Below, piece by piece: positions 34,776 through 46,500 of a stretch of DNA of 62,000 nucleotides. The number at the start of each line of letters is the position of its first letter. The stretch's first letter is position 1. The notes under the pieces were generated by a model. The model was given only the letters and a program-made list of their open reading frames with translations. It searched no databases and was not told the origin of the DNA. Origin of the DNA: Zygnema cylindricum (Eukaryota; Streptophyta; Zygnematophyceae; Zygnematales; Zygnemataceae); contig JBBHKE010001623.1 in assembly GCA_037447655.1 (NCBI GenBank), forward strand, positions 5,949-67,948, in the 5' to 3' direction. Position numbers and translations under genes: made by a program.

Positions 34776-37031
34776 TTAATCCCGGGAAGAACCTTCGGAC
34801 GTCTTGTGAGATTCTTTCTGTCCGTCAACACTGATATCGACCTCGACTATGTCGACTATTCCATCACAATTCACATCTTGCTTATCATAAGGGAATCGTC
34901 TATCATCCCAAGCTCCTCCAGCTTAAAGACAACAAAATCTGAGAAGCTGTTGAAGCAAGCCAAAAAGCCCAAAGTTGGATTTCCACACTAATAATAACAA
35001 GAAGAAGAAGGAGAACGGAAAGAACAAAAAGGAGAAGAGGAAGAAAAAGAAGGACAATTTCTTTCCCCTAAGGACAGATACAAGAGCTCCGCCCTAAATT
35101 CCTCAAAAGATTCATGAATTCATGAAATTTTACATCGAACAATGACCAGACTCTTATGTTACTCGAAGTGTGCTTTTATCACAAAAATATGTACAATAAC
35201 CGTGCTTTGGAGAAGGTTCATAATACGTGGCAAATATCATATCAACATAATAAAAAACATAATACAGTACAAGGGGCAATGTATCAGAAAGTAGTACTGG
35301 TTGGGACCGGAACCTGATTTTTGAGTCGTGGTCAGTATCGGCCTCCTCTTTACTTTTCTTTACTTAGCTCACGATGAATTAGGTTGTAGCGATGTTCAGC
35401 CATTCTGATCTCTGTGAGAGAAAGCAGCAGAAAGTTAGCGGTAATGAGAGTACTCACAAGAACCCAAACAATCTGCAAAAGAAGGGCACTAAGACATAGA
35501 TTTAATAAGATTGAAAAGTTTCCTCCACTTTTGTACATATAATTACTAGAAACTGAAAAGCTTGCTAATCCACTTGATACAAACACACGGCAACTGCTTC
35601 TCACATTTCTGAAAACCTACAAAATGCTCACCTCAGGAACCACAGTAAAAATAAGAAGATGGTCTGGTTCAAACAACTTCAGACACAGACGTTTGAAGTC
35701 TGGACACATTTTCTTTGATGGAACACACTAGTCTGTGAAAGCCTCCAAAACTGGCACATAAAACGAGCATGGTCTCCACTAATTCCGACGAGAAGTTAAA
35801 TGATCAACCCACTAATACAGATTGGAAACCAGATCCCAGGCAATTTTAAAGCCGGAAAGGAACAGCATTACAGAGAGGGGATAAGTTCCTTATATTAGTC
35901 TGGCGACGATGTGAGGAGAGTGGCAAACGTTTATTTTCATCATCCCGTAAATTGTTGCTCCTTGCAGGTAACAAAGGATCGGAACAAGACAATCATATTC
36001 AACCTCTTCAATTCCCTATATCGCCAAGGGTCACTATACTGTACACCACACAATAGTGACCCTTGAAAGTACCAATATGGAAAAGGAAAAACGTGGATGC
36101 ATAGTGAAATACATTACATCTCGTAGTACACCTAAAAAAATAACATAACTCAGACTGATTACAGCGAGAGGAGATCTAAGGCGACACCGAAATGGAAAAA
36201 CTGTGAAAGCTTACAGCAAACAGACGTCCTGGTATCGTCTGAAAGCTTCGGTCACCGTAACCCACAGTTGTGACTGTCATCCTGGTATCGTCTGAAAGCT
36301 TCGGTCACCGTAACCCACAGTTGTGACTGTCACACAGGCACAGTAGATTGCATCTATGATCGGCATCTCCTGCAAGTAGACCAAGACAATGGTTGCGATC
36401 GCAATAACAATCAGAAGATTTGAGTCCAGCAATGTAGAGCTTCTCCCAAGCTTCCAAAATCTCAGAATACACATTCACATCTTCTGCTTTGGTTTCTTTT
36501 ATCACACACAACCTCAAAAGAGGGACATGTTGGAGTGCCCAAGCTGAGCCACTTCTCACAATCAGTTTATCAAGGTAGTGACTTTTTGATGTTACTCCTT
36601 TAAGCCCATCAACACTTGTGCTCTCCAAAACTCTTCAAGAACACTTCCTGCAAAGCAAAAAAGGGAAACATAAATTCTGCATGTTACTTGATGTGAAATG
36701 GGCTTTTTCTGCTAACTTTCCATATAATGTCCAGCCTGAAACTGTCTTCAAAGAATGATCCAAAACCATGATAATTACAATTAGGATAAAAATCAGACAC
36801 TCATCAGCTTGAGTCGCATATAACATCCCTGGATTCAAAATATAAACGACGATACATGGTAAGGCAAAAACATAACAAGCACTTAAACACCCTTAACACA
36901 AAACTACACTTAACACTTAAATGCCCTATTTCTATCAAAAACTGAAATCTGAAGAAGGCAATGTGCACAAACTTGACGGTAGATAAGTTAGTGAGCTGCA
37001 GCTGACAAAAGTTGATCTACCACCACGAAAC
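34776..37031 (-). pseudogene. TPK: Two-pore K+ channel exons 3-6, decayed copy B
   Basis: Exon equivalents are 36973-37031, about 36227-36647, 35314-35472 and 34776-34946. Lesions relative to copy A: a TAA stop in exon 3 (CAC TAA CTT where A has CAC TAT CTT); two single-base insertions in exon 4, near 36628 and 36420; a 53-base tandem duplication covering the second pore filter; and one extra Leu codon followed by an early TAA in exon 5. There is also a 22-base deletion between the two EF-hands in exon 6. Splice borders are still visible. It lies between exons 1-2 and the intact copy A, so it would have to be skipped for a functional mRNA. Confidence 0.9.
36227..36332. repeat. 53-base tandem duplication in channel copy B
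   Basis: Two perfect or near-perfect 53-base units (36227-36279 and 36280-36332), each starting TCCTGGTATCGTCTGAAAGC and including the pore-filter codons. The length is not a multiple of three, so it disrupts the reading frame. Confidence 0.95.
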
Positions 37032-37057
37032 CTGCCAGAGTATTAATTCTTCATCAG

Positions 37058-37861
37058 GAGGGAGGGAGAGGGAGAGGGAGAGGGAGAGGGAGAGGGAGAG
37101 GGAGAGGGAGAGGGAGAGGGAGAGGGAGAGGGAGAGGGAGAGGGAGAGGGAGAGGGAGAGGGAGAGGGAGAGGGAGAGGGAGAGGGAGAGGGAGAGGGAG
37201 AGGGAGAGGGAGAGGGAGAGGGAGAGGGAGAGGGAGAGGGAGAGGGAGAGGGAGAGGGAGAGGGAGAGGGAGAGGGAGAGGGAGAGGGAGAGGGAGAGGG
37301 AGAGGGAGAGGGAGAGGGAGAGGGAGAGGGAGAGGGAGAGGGAGAGGGAGAGGGAGAGGGGAGAGGGAGAGGGAGAGGGAGAGGGAGAGGGAGAGGGAGA
37401 GGGAGAGGGAGAGGGAGAGGGAGAGGGAGAGGGAGAGGGAGAGGGAGAGGGAGAGGGAGAGGGAGAGGGAGAGGGAGAGGGAGAGGGAGAGGGAGAGGGA
37501 GAGGGAGAGGGAGAGGGAGAGGGAGAGGGAGAGGGAGAGGGAGAGGGAGAGGGAGAGGGAGAGGGAGAGGGAGAGGGAGAGGGAGAGGGAGAGGGGAGAG
37601 GGAGAGGGAGAGGGAGAGGGAGAGGGAGAGGGAGAGGGAGAGGGAGAGGGAGAGGGAGAGGGAGAGGGAGAGGGAGAGGGAGAGGGAGAGGGAGAGGGAG
37701 AGGGAGAGGGAGAGGGAGAGGGAGAGGGAGAGGGAGAGGGAGAGGGAGAGGGAGAGGGAGAGGGAGAGGGAGAGGGAGAGGGAGAGGGAGAGGGAGAGGG
37801 AGAGGGAGAGGGAGAGGGAGAGGGAGAGGGAGAGGGAGAGGGAGAGGGAGAGGGAGAGGGA

Positions 37862-37909
<48 letters not shown>

Positions 37910-37967
37910 GGGAGAGGGAGAGGGAGAGGGAGAGAGAGGGAGAGGGAGAGGGAGAGGGAGAGAGAGA

Positions 37968-38011
<44 letters not shown>
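37058..38011. repeat. 954-base (GGGAGA)n microsatellite
   Basis: Almost pure GAGAGG hexamer array from 37058 to about 37866, with only two single-G insertions (near 37359 and 37593). It then decays into mixed GA/GGGAGA to 38011. On the minus (sense) strand it is a (CCCTCT)n tract that fills the intron between channel exons 2 and 3. The 350-residue frames across it are meaningless repeat translation. Length may be collapsed in assembly. Confidence 0.97.
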
Positions 38012-38033
38012 TAACCGCAGTTATGTGCCTCAC

Positions 38034-38857
38034 CGACGAATACAAACACACAAGTGAATAGCTTTGCAGAAACCCGCTTTGGAACAACATCTGCAAAAGT
38101 CATCAAAATTATTTCTTTAAGGTGAGCCAGACATTTGATTATCCTTTATGTATGTCGTCCATATTCCAAGTCGCAAAAACAAAGAGTCACAGACATTAAC
38201 GGACATAGGTTAATTTTGCAGAAACTTCGAACTGAGTGCAAAACGAATCAAGCTTTGGAGCTCCAGAAAACAGTTTCCAAAAACCAAAAGACAAAAACAC
38301 AAATCACAAAAGAGGGAAATTCAAAACGCAAAAAAAATGGCAAGTTAAAAAAAAAAGTGCAACTTGACTAGTAAGTGTAACTGTTGCAAACAACATCAAT
38401 GCTTTCATGAAGGGAAATAAAAATTAATTATGATTACACATTTTGAACATTCCAATAACGGCGACAACTTCACAGCCAAACACTTTTTTTAATACATTGA
38501 GTGAAAAAATCCTCCAGGCATTGAAACATCTTTACCTCCATATCCTACAGTTGTTAGGGTGACAACACAAAAATACAGAGCATCTACAAGCTGACTCGTT
38601 GTTGTACTTCCAGAGAAAGGATCTCCTAGAAACCAGAAGAGAATCATTCCTAACAACAAATAAGCTACCAGACATTTTAGCGAGAGAGATAAATTTGAAA
38701 GTGAATATTGATGCCCTCTGTGTCCGCCTTTACTCTCCCGTTGGTCTTCAGGAAAAACTTTCTCGCTTTCTGTTGAAGTATTGCCAGCTGTACTGCCAGC
38801 TGTACCTTTTCGTTTCTCGGATGATGGCAGCCTTCTGTAGGCATTAGAATCAGCCAT
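38034..38857 (-). CDS. TPK: Two-pore K+ channel, exons 1-2 (first pore)
   Basis: Exon 1 (38536-38857) starts [17 protein letters not shown], a basic Ser/Thr-rich cytosolic tail. It then has a transmembrane helix (about residues 58-77) and the first pore helix and filter, [10 protein letters not shown]. It ends in phase 1 at GGAG|GTAAAG. Exon 2 (38034-38090) starts after TTTTGCAG and reads [19 protein letters not shown], completing GYGD and starting the next helix. It ends in phase 1 at GTCG|GTGAGG, matching exon 3. The pair has no complete gene of its own; exons 3-6 come from copy A or the broken copy B. It is head-to-head with the gene starting at 39533. Confidence 0.8.
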
Positions 38858-39532
38858 GGCGGTACTGAACTACATGGTGAACACCGAACAGACGCATGTT
38901 CAAATGTGAGAAAAGAGTCGGAATACGCTGTACGCGGTAAGCTCCGTACTATACGGGTGGAATACGAAATTGTGTAGTACAATACGTGTAGAGTACGGTA
39001 AAACTGCATATCGTGTTTCCAATTGTTCAACGCACATTTAGGGTACTGTACTTATGTACATCGCAAAGTCAGCGACGGGGTTGCCGCGAATCGAAATTGC
39101 ACATTACCACAGTAAAAATGCTGGATATTGTAAAATACGGGAGTTACCAGTTCGTTTTTACCGGTTAATAGTGTTAGTGTTTTTTTCGCACTTAAACCAT
39201 CTTTTCTGTGCACACCAGTCGGATTGTTAAATCCAACGATTGCAATTGAGGTTTAACATCACGTTCCGATTGGCGATCACTATTCAAAAATTGGACATGT
39301 GTGCACGGAGAAACTACAAACGTTTAAGTGGTGAAAACAACATTGACGCTAATACCGATTCACGGTGTAAGTTTCGCTGGGGGCTTGCAGCCTCTTTGAA
39401 GTATGAAAATTTCCATTAGAATATGCAATTTTCGATTTTCGTTCCATGCACAAAATTCGCACGAAAATCTCGCACGCTTTGAACATAGATGAGCGCCTGC
39501 AAGAGTTCAGCAATACTGCAGCTGCCTTCAAC
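38858..39532. promoter_or_regulatory. Shared intergenic region between divergent genes, with a MITE-like insert
   Basis: The channel gene starts leftward at 38857 and the coiled-coil protein gene rightward at 39533 (or 39446), leaving about 590-675 bases for both promoters. From about 39082 (GCCGCGAATCGAAATTGCAC) to 39368 (ACCGATTCACGGTG|TA) lies a MITE-like segment of the TA-flanked family. GTACGG words are frequent at 38930-39000. No clear TATA box was identified. Confidence 0.45.
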
Positions 39533-41343
39533 ATGGGCCATGTGACTACATCTCTCCTACGCCTCCACTGTCCCTCCCAAACACCTTCGTCTATGGCCTC
39601 TTGCCACTTGGCACATGTTGAACAGCTGTCACATCATCTCTGCTTATTTAACGGGTCTATCAAATGCAATGCGAAAGGCATTAAAAGTAAACGTACTTTT
39701 TTAAACCGTAGTTGGAGTTTCCAAGCAGCAAGTCCTTGTAGAGAACAGAGACGGTTCAGATTTAGCCGTTTAGTCATATTTTCTTCTTTAGATGAACCCT
39801 CAAGAGGTGAAGAAAGTGTCGGCGGAAATAAGCAGGTGCAAGATATGCTTGCAGATATGGTCCGCCTTCAGTCAGGAAAAGTACGAGTTACCGAATTTGT
39901 GGATGAGAAAGCTCAACACCTGTCGAACATTGCTGATGGAGCAAATGAAGAATTTTCACGGATTACAGAAACTGCTATGAAAGGAATGGACGCAGCAGGA
40001 GAGAAGGTACGCTGTCCATCACTATTAGTGTAAAGGAATTATTAGAATTAAAGCGAAATTAGTACTAATTTAGGGCGGAGTGACATGGCTGACTTAAGGC
40101 TACTGACTTAAATAACTTTTTTTACGCTGTCGTATTTTATGATTTTAGGCGAAAAAAGTTGCGACCGAATGATTGTTATTAACGCTAATAACAATGGGCA
40201 GTGTAGTATCATCGCCAGGCGCTTGAATGGGTAAACCAATTGTAATACATAAAGGACTTAATCAATAGTCCCAGGGAAAAGGTACAAGGTACAAAAGAGG
40301 CTGTTATTTTGAAACGAATGTGATGTGCCTTGTTTTGGTGATAGGAGTATCCAATGCAGTTTTTATCGAGGCATGTGAAGGTAAGTTGTTTTCCGCTTTT
40401 CAATGAGTCAGCTGGAATTTCCACCATCTATCTCAGAGTTCAACTGTTCTACTTGATTATGATTTAACCAAAATTTGACTTCTAGTTTGCATTGTGAAGG
40501 CGCTCATGTACTCGTTCTGAATTTGCTTGTTCATTCAAAACCTTTTGTTTATTGGCTCGACTACACTTCACATTTTAGTTTTTGGCAAAGTATGGAGCTG
40601 TATGACCAATTCTGGTAGAATTTTCTTGAGTCCGTATGTCCCGCTGTTTACTTCTGTTTGCACCATTATCCAAATGTGGTCCCTTCTTTTTTCTTTTTGT
40701 TTTGGTTGAATAATTTGTGTTCGTCTCTTTTGTCTGCTATGTGGTGTTGTGAAACACGCAAAAATGGGAGAATTTGTCGTTGGAGGCGATAGTTCATTAA
40801 TATCGGCATAGTGTTGTTGCTTTTATAGTCTTCTGTGTCAATCCCCGCTTACAATCACGAATGCAAGCTTGAATGCTGTAGGCGTGAGGAGATTCAGAAT
40901 CTTGCCTTGAATTTTGGCAGGTCCTGGAAAAAGTGGATGCTGAGGCTCAAGCCTTTGAATTAGAGCTTGCATCTGCACGGGAGGAAATTGAGAGGGAAGA
41001 AAGAGAGTTTGCCGAGTTTGAGAAGAATGTTGAAGCGGCACGCAACGAGGGACTTTTTTTTAAGAGTTTATATCGCTCGGTAAAGGCTGCAGCGACTCCA
41101 CAGAGTGACTTGTCTAAGGAGACCATTTCTGTGCTCCAGGAGCATCAGAAGACTGTAAGCTCTAAGGGCCGGCGGCTCCTCTTCACCTGTTTGGCGTTCC
41201 TTACGGGTTTGAGTTTTATGGAAGCTGCTCTGGCAACTGAAGTCAGTTGGCCGAAACTTCTGCTGTACGGTGCACTCAGTATCGCTTTGTTAGCCCAGTT
41301 GGTTTATGAAAGTACAAGAAATGGTGAAAACAAGGATAAATAA
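39533..41343 (+). CDS. Predicted plastid coiled-coil protein with two C-terminal membrane helices (2 exons)
   Basis: Exon 1 is 39533-40006 (donor GAGAAG|GTACGC, phase 0). Exon 2 is 40921-41343 (acceptor TTTTGGCAG|GTC, stop TAA). The product is 298 residues. The first ~95 residues are rich in Ser, His and basic residues with few acids, like a chloroplast transit peptide. Residues about 120-205 are charged and helical (VLEKVDAEAQAFELELASAR and following), a probable coiled coil. Two hydrophobic helices lie at about 243-263 and 270-286, followed by a short charged tail. An upstream in-frame ATG at 39446 would add 29 residues; 39533 is chosen because it gives a cleaner transit peptide. I do not recognise the family. 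An envelope or thylakoid membrane location is inference. Confidence 0.65.
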
Positions 41344-43584
41344 AATGGAGTTATCATTGAGTGGTCAAAATCAAACGGAAAAAATGGCTAGTAATTATGT
41401 AAATGCCACAAATTATTTATTTAGCTATGAATTATGAGCAGGAAGCGCATGATGTCCACAACGAGGGAACAGGAAGAGATTTTTGTTCCTAAATTGCTTT
41501 AGAATGGCTGCTTTCCTCTTATCTCTTGCTTCTTTCTTATCTGTTTTTTTTGGCCCGCCACGTAAAATCTTGGCGGTGGTGAGCTATTTATTTGAATACG
41601 ACGGGCGATTCTGTCGAAAAGCTCTTTGGATTATCAGAATACCACTAGATTAGCTTAAAGGAGAGTACCACAATGCTTAGTGTGTTTATACACTTAGTTA
41701 TTGTTATCGATATGATACTCAAATATTTTTGAGTTTCTCTGAATGATGGTGATGATGCGAAATCCTATCTACGGATTTCTTTCTTGCAAATAACAATTAA
41801 TTTATAACAGCTTCATGGTGACAATGTTCACATCTTCATTTGTAGTCGTCTTCTTGTCATATTTACTTTTTAGATGTTGATTATTTATTTGTTTATTTTT
41901 GTGGATGCCGGGGCATCTAATCATTTGACTAATGGCCATCACAATTTCTTTCTGCATGTGTGTTCTCCTTCCGAAGCTGACTCTCTTTGTGGCAATAATG
42001 GCAGTACACCATGTATCGTAAATAGTGTGGTTTTTTTTCATGCCACTCAAATCAACTGTTTTTCGCCAGAAAACGTGCCTGGTTTCCGAAAGGAGACTGT
42101 CAATTAGAAGGTAAGAATCATCCCTTTCCATTGCAAGTGTCAGATTAACGACCCGACATGTGTGCATGGAGAAAGGTCATTCAAGTGGAGAAAAAAAGTT
42201 TTGCGCTAGTAACGATACACAGAATAGTAACAATACTCGTACAATTCCTTTGTAGAATATGCGTAGCTTTGCTGCAACCAGATTAACCTTTGTCCTTTTA
42301 ATTTTATCTACACTTAGATCATGTATTGTAATTAGAGTTAATAACACCAATTCGGTGTCAGTCTTTTTTGCCGTTTGACCAGATAATAACGTTCGTAACA
42401 CTACGTGTTTTTAATTCTATATACAGTGTTAAATCAGCGAGGTCATTTTTGGAAACTGAATTTGAATTAATAATATTAATTTAAACCCCACACCAATAGT
42501 TTCTTAACTCTAATAAGGATTCATGCTGAGCTTAATATGTTCTGGCATGTTCTCAAAACGGTTATCGAGTTTTATGAGGGACATCCTGGAATATTAATAT
42601 AAAATTATAATATTTAGTCCCAATTTCAGTTTTAAATGGTGTGACTGAAAATGTATGTATAAAGTTTACAGGGTTCCTTATGTAAAAAAGTGTTGAATCA
42701 CAAAGGAATAAGATTGGAGAAACCCAAAGTCTGCAACTACTTCCAAAAACCTGCAGGGATTTTATGTGTTTGCAATTGTATTGATTCTAGTCACAATGGC
42801 GGTACTGAAATTATCAAAGTTTGAAATTATGTTTGAAATTATTAAAGTTTCTTTATAGAGTGTCGATGTTGTTTTTTCCAACTCAGCAACATGGGACCAA
42901 TGATTAGACTCATATCAATTTAATGATTACAATGTTTAGTAGGAAGTAGACCGGCCCACCAAACAAGACTTTATTTTTCTAGTTGGAAGGGAAAGTAAGG
43001 GAACCAAAGAGATAAAAATACATGAGCACTTTCTAAAGTTTCAAAGTTGCGTACTGTTTTCAAGAAAACTATTTTTGTGAAAGACAAAAGACACTTGAAA
43101 TTATGGCACTTAAACTTAAAGGTTTGCAAATCTTTTGGCGTGGGAGCGTGACGACTCAATCTAAATTTTATAAATTATTGGCTCCCAAAGAATTATCGAA
43201 TCTAGTAGAAGATTACTTAAATGTTGTATAAATTCTACAATGTTCTCCACCTTTACCCCGTTTTTAACAAAATATCAGGTAACGCTCATTGACACTAATG
43301 TTAAAATAAACGATACGCCCACCTGAGGAGCATAATCAAGATTGTATTTCATCGTAATGTACTCGAAATTGTAAGAATGTATAAGGAATCTTTTACATAA
43401 ATTTCTAACTTCTTTTTCATGTCGAAGTCTACAAGTTGTCGCTCAACGAGATCAACCCGCGGTGGTAATAAACAAAGAAAGCGTCCTCCCAATAAACAAA
43501 GAATCCTAAAAACTAAAAAACAAAAAACAAAAAAAACGACAAAAAGTCCGTTTATCGAATCAAACGCTCCGAAAATCCCGGCCT
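41344..43584. other. Intergenic, no gene recognised
   Basis: AT-rich sequence between the ends of two convergent genes. About 42140-42360 repeats the phrase CATGTGTGCATGGAGAAA..CAAGTGG, also seen at 39300-39335 before a MITE end, so MITE debris is likely. AAATAGTGTGG occurs at 42020. The rest gave nothing supportable. Confidence 0.4.
41898..41960 (+). pseudogene. Possible Copia protease-like fragment
   Basis: A short open stretch reads VDAGASNHLTNGHHNFF. This resembles the Copia aspartic protease active-site region (DSGAxxHLT), with Ala where Ser is expected. It is too short and isolated to be sure; chance is quite possible. Confidence 0.25.
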
Positions 43585-46500
43585 TCACCACGGAATTTCT
43601 TGCCCATCCCACGCAAAAAATCTCCCATTATCTTTAATCCCCACACTATTGATGATTTTCATCAAACACTCTACAGAATATTGCCTCGTAAAAAGTTTTC
43701 CCTCGACCACATTCCTTTGAAAAGGTTTCGACAAATCGGTGTCCACGGTTCCCGGATGCAACAAAATGGAAACAATCGGACCTTTTTTTCGAGCGAGTTC
43801 CACAGAAGCCGTCCTCGTCACTGTTCAAAAACACCAATAAAATATATCTTCTCAGTACTCCCATTCTACCTCCCTCCCTCTCTCTCCCACCCTCTCCCTC
43901 TCCCTCCCTCTCTCCCTCTCTCACTCCCTCTTTCCCTCTCCCTCCCTCTCTCCCTCTCCCTCCCTGCTTCCCTCCCTCGTTTCCTCCCTCTTCCCTTCCT
44001 CCGTCCCGCCCTCCCGCCCCCTCCCTCCCTCCCTCCCTCTCCCTCTCTCTCTCTCTCCTCTGCCACTGGCTTCCTCTCTTTCTCCTTATTCCACTCTATT
44101 TCCTTTCCTCTCCCTCTTAATGGACTTTGATGACACTAATTAAAGTACCAGGCATACACTTTCGGGTAGAGAAAGAGAGAGTGGGGGAGGGGGGGAGAGA
44201 GAGAGAGAGAGAGGTCAAAGGGGGGGAGAGGCATGGAGAAGGGGATAGGGAGAAAAAGGCAGTAGGGAGTGGGAGAGAGAAAGAGGAAAAAAAGACGTAA
44301 GGGAGAGACCGAAAGTGAGGGAGAGAGGAAGAGGGCGAGGGAGAGCGAAAGGGAGAGGGAGAAGGAAAGGGAGAGGGAGAAGGAAAGGGAGAGGGAGAAG
44401 GAGAGGGAGGAAAAGAAGAGAAAGGGAGAGAGAAAGAGGCACGTGATAGGTTTTGTGCAAAGCAATTCTTGAACAGTGCTAAATGTAAAAGCTATATTTG
44501 CATCCCGAGTGTAAATTTTTCCCCTAATTTCAAAAGTCCCCCCAACTTCATGTGCTCTTGCAAACTTGACGAATGTCTCAACATGTCCGTACGCATCCGT
44601 ACAAAAATTAGAATATCCGTACGCATCCGTACAACAAATAGAATGTCCGTACGTATCCGTACAAAAACATAGAATGTCCATCCATTCACACAACAACCTC
44701 TCTTAGGAAAAAAACAATCGAAAGCTTTACAAAAAAACACACCTTTCCAAGAGCAGAATCTCCTGCAAGAGGGACCAAGAAAGAGGCCATGGGAAGATGC
44801 CACGTGGCAGGACCAGAAAGGCAATCAAGCCGCACGTGGCACAATGTTCTACTATGTGAAAAGAAAGACATTTTTAGTTATAGGCCTCCACTGTAGTCCT
44901 TCAGGCGTTGACAGGAACCGTGTCAGAAATCTTTTAATCAATATTACTGTGGCTCTCGCATACAAAAGAAGAAAGAAGAAGAAGACAGACGAGAAAGTAC
45001 ACCGCGAATCGTCGTTAGTGTCAAAGTTTAAATAGTGTTGAAGAAAATTTACCGTAATTGACGCTAATTAAGAATTTGGAATTTTTCAAAAAAAAGGTGT
45101 ATTCTAATTTTGGCGTTTATGCTAATTTGGGAACACAGCAAAAATGGAATATTCGCCGTATGATTATACACATTAATATATGTATTCGTGCAAAATATTG
45201 GAAATCGTACGCCGTCGCGAATCTAAAATATCCGTACATGCTATACTAATTTACGTGTCAGACTAATCACGTTTTTTTGAGGGCACGTTCCTATGCGTGC
45301 GCGTCTAATTTAATTCATTGTAAATTTTCACTTGAAAAGGTACATTTGTGTACGGTGTCACATCGACCGTACACCACACTATTTAAATTTTAGTGTGCTT
45401 TCGGGCTTTACGCTATTTTGTACGAAACCTTAATTAACGTCAAGTAAAAATTAAAATCATGTATCCTATTTGAGGAAAAAAATCAAAATTTTAAGAACCC
45501 AAATTAGTAGTGTTGTGTAACCGAAAGTGAGGGAGAGAGGAAGAGGGCGAGGTAGAGCGAAAGGGAGATGGAGAAGGAAAGGGAGAGGGAGAGAGAGAGG
45601 GAGAAGGGGAGGGGGAGGGGGAGGGAGAGGGAGAGGGAGGAAGAGGGGGAGGGGGAGAGGGAGAGGGAGAGGGAAAGGGAGAAAAATCGAAACAAACTCT
45701 TTAAAGTAACTCACATTGGTTAAGAGCACTTTTTGAAGCTCTATAGGAGTACCATCCTCCCAATCGGTTGTCTCCAATTGAACCGACTCGAGCACTAATA
45801 TTGGCGATGATAGACGCCACTCGCCCACTCTCCCTACCGCCTCCTTCCGAAAGTAGGGAAGCCATATGCTGGAAAAAGACAGTTCAATTCAGTTCGGTCC
45901 AGTTTGGTCCTGTTCCAGTCTCGGTTTCGGTTTCGGTAATATCAGTTTCAGTGTCCTTTTAGGTTTTTGGGTTTCCGCTTCCGTTTTGATTTCCGTTCAC
46001 TGTTTCGGGAATATCAGTTTCAGTGTCCTTTTAGGTTTTTGGGTTTCCGCTTCCGTTTTGATTTCCATTCACTGTTTCGGTTTCCGTTTACGGTTTCAGT
46101 TTACATTCACGGTTACGTTCACGGTTATGGTTACAGTTACAGTTTCGGTTGTGATACGGTTACAGTTTCAGTTTCAGTTTCAGTTTCGATGTCAGTTTCA
46201 CTTTGTTTTTGTTTTCAGTGGCGGTTTTTAATCCAGTTTCGGTTTTGCTTGGTTTCAGTTCAGTTTATTTCAGCTCAGTACACTTCAGTTTCTTTATATT
46301 TTGCAGGAAAATAAAAGGAAAAAAAAAAAAAAAAATTAGTTTCTTCCATTTTTCTAACTGGAGCTAAAGTTCTCTTTTCAGTACAGTACTCTAGCAAGAT
46401 TTTTCTGTGTGAAGGAAATCTCTGCATATTCCTATGCTGGAGGAAAGTAAAATAAAGGAAAAAATGAAAAACAAGTAACTTAAAAGGAAGTCAGTTATTT

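Larger units (their letters stand above)
34070..37057. repeat. Tandem duplication unit, proximal copy (B)
   Basis: Direct copy of 29367-32158, about 200 bases longer through small insertions. Starts CATCACCCCCATCACCGTCTA and ends at the exon 3 acceptor next to the GGGAGA array. Confidence 0.9.

Noticed and set aside
37012-38106. Open frames of about 350 residues on both strands across the GGGAGA array
   Set aside because: They are translations of a hexamer repeat. Frame changes occur at the two single-G insertions, and the array lies inside an intron.
45890-46290. Interstitial telomere
   Set aside because: Words vary between TTTCGG, TTTCAG and TTACGG with no regular period, unlike a telomeric array.
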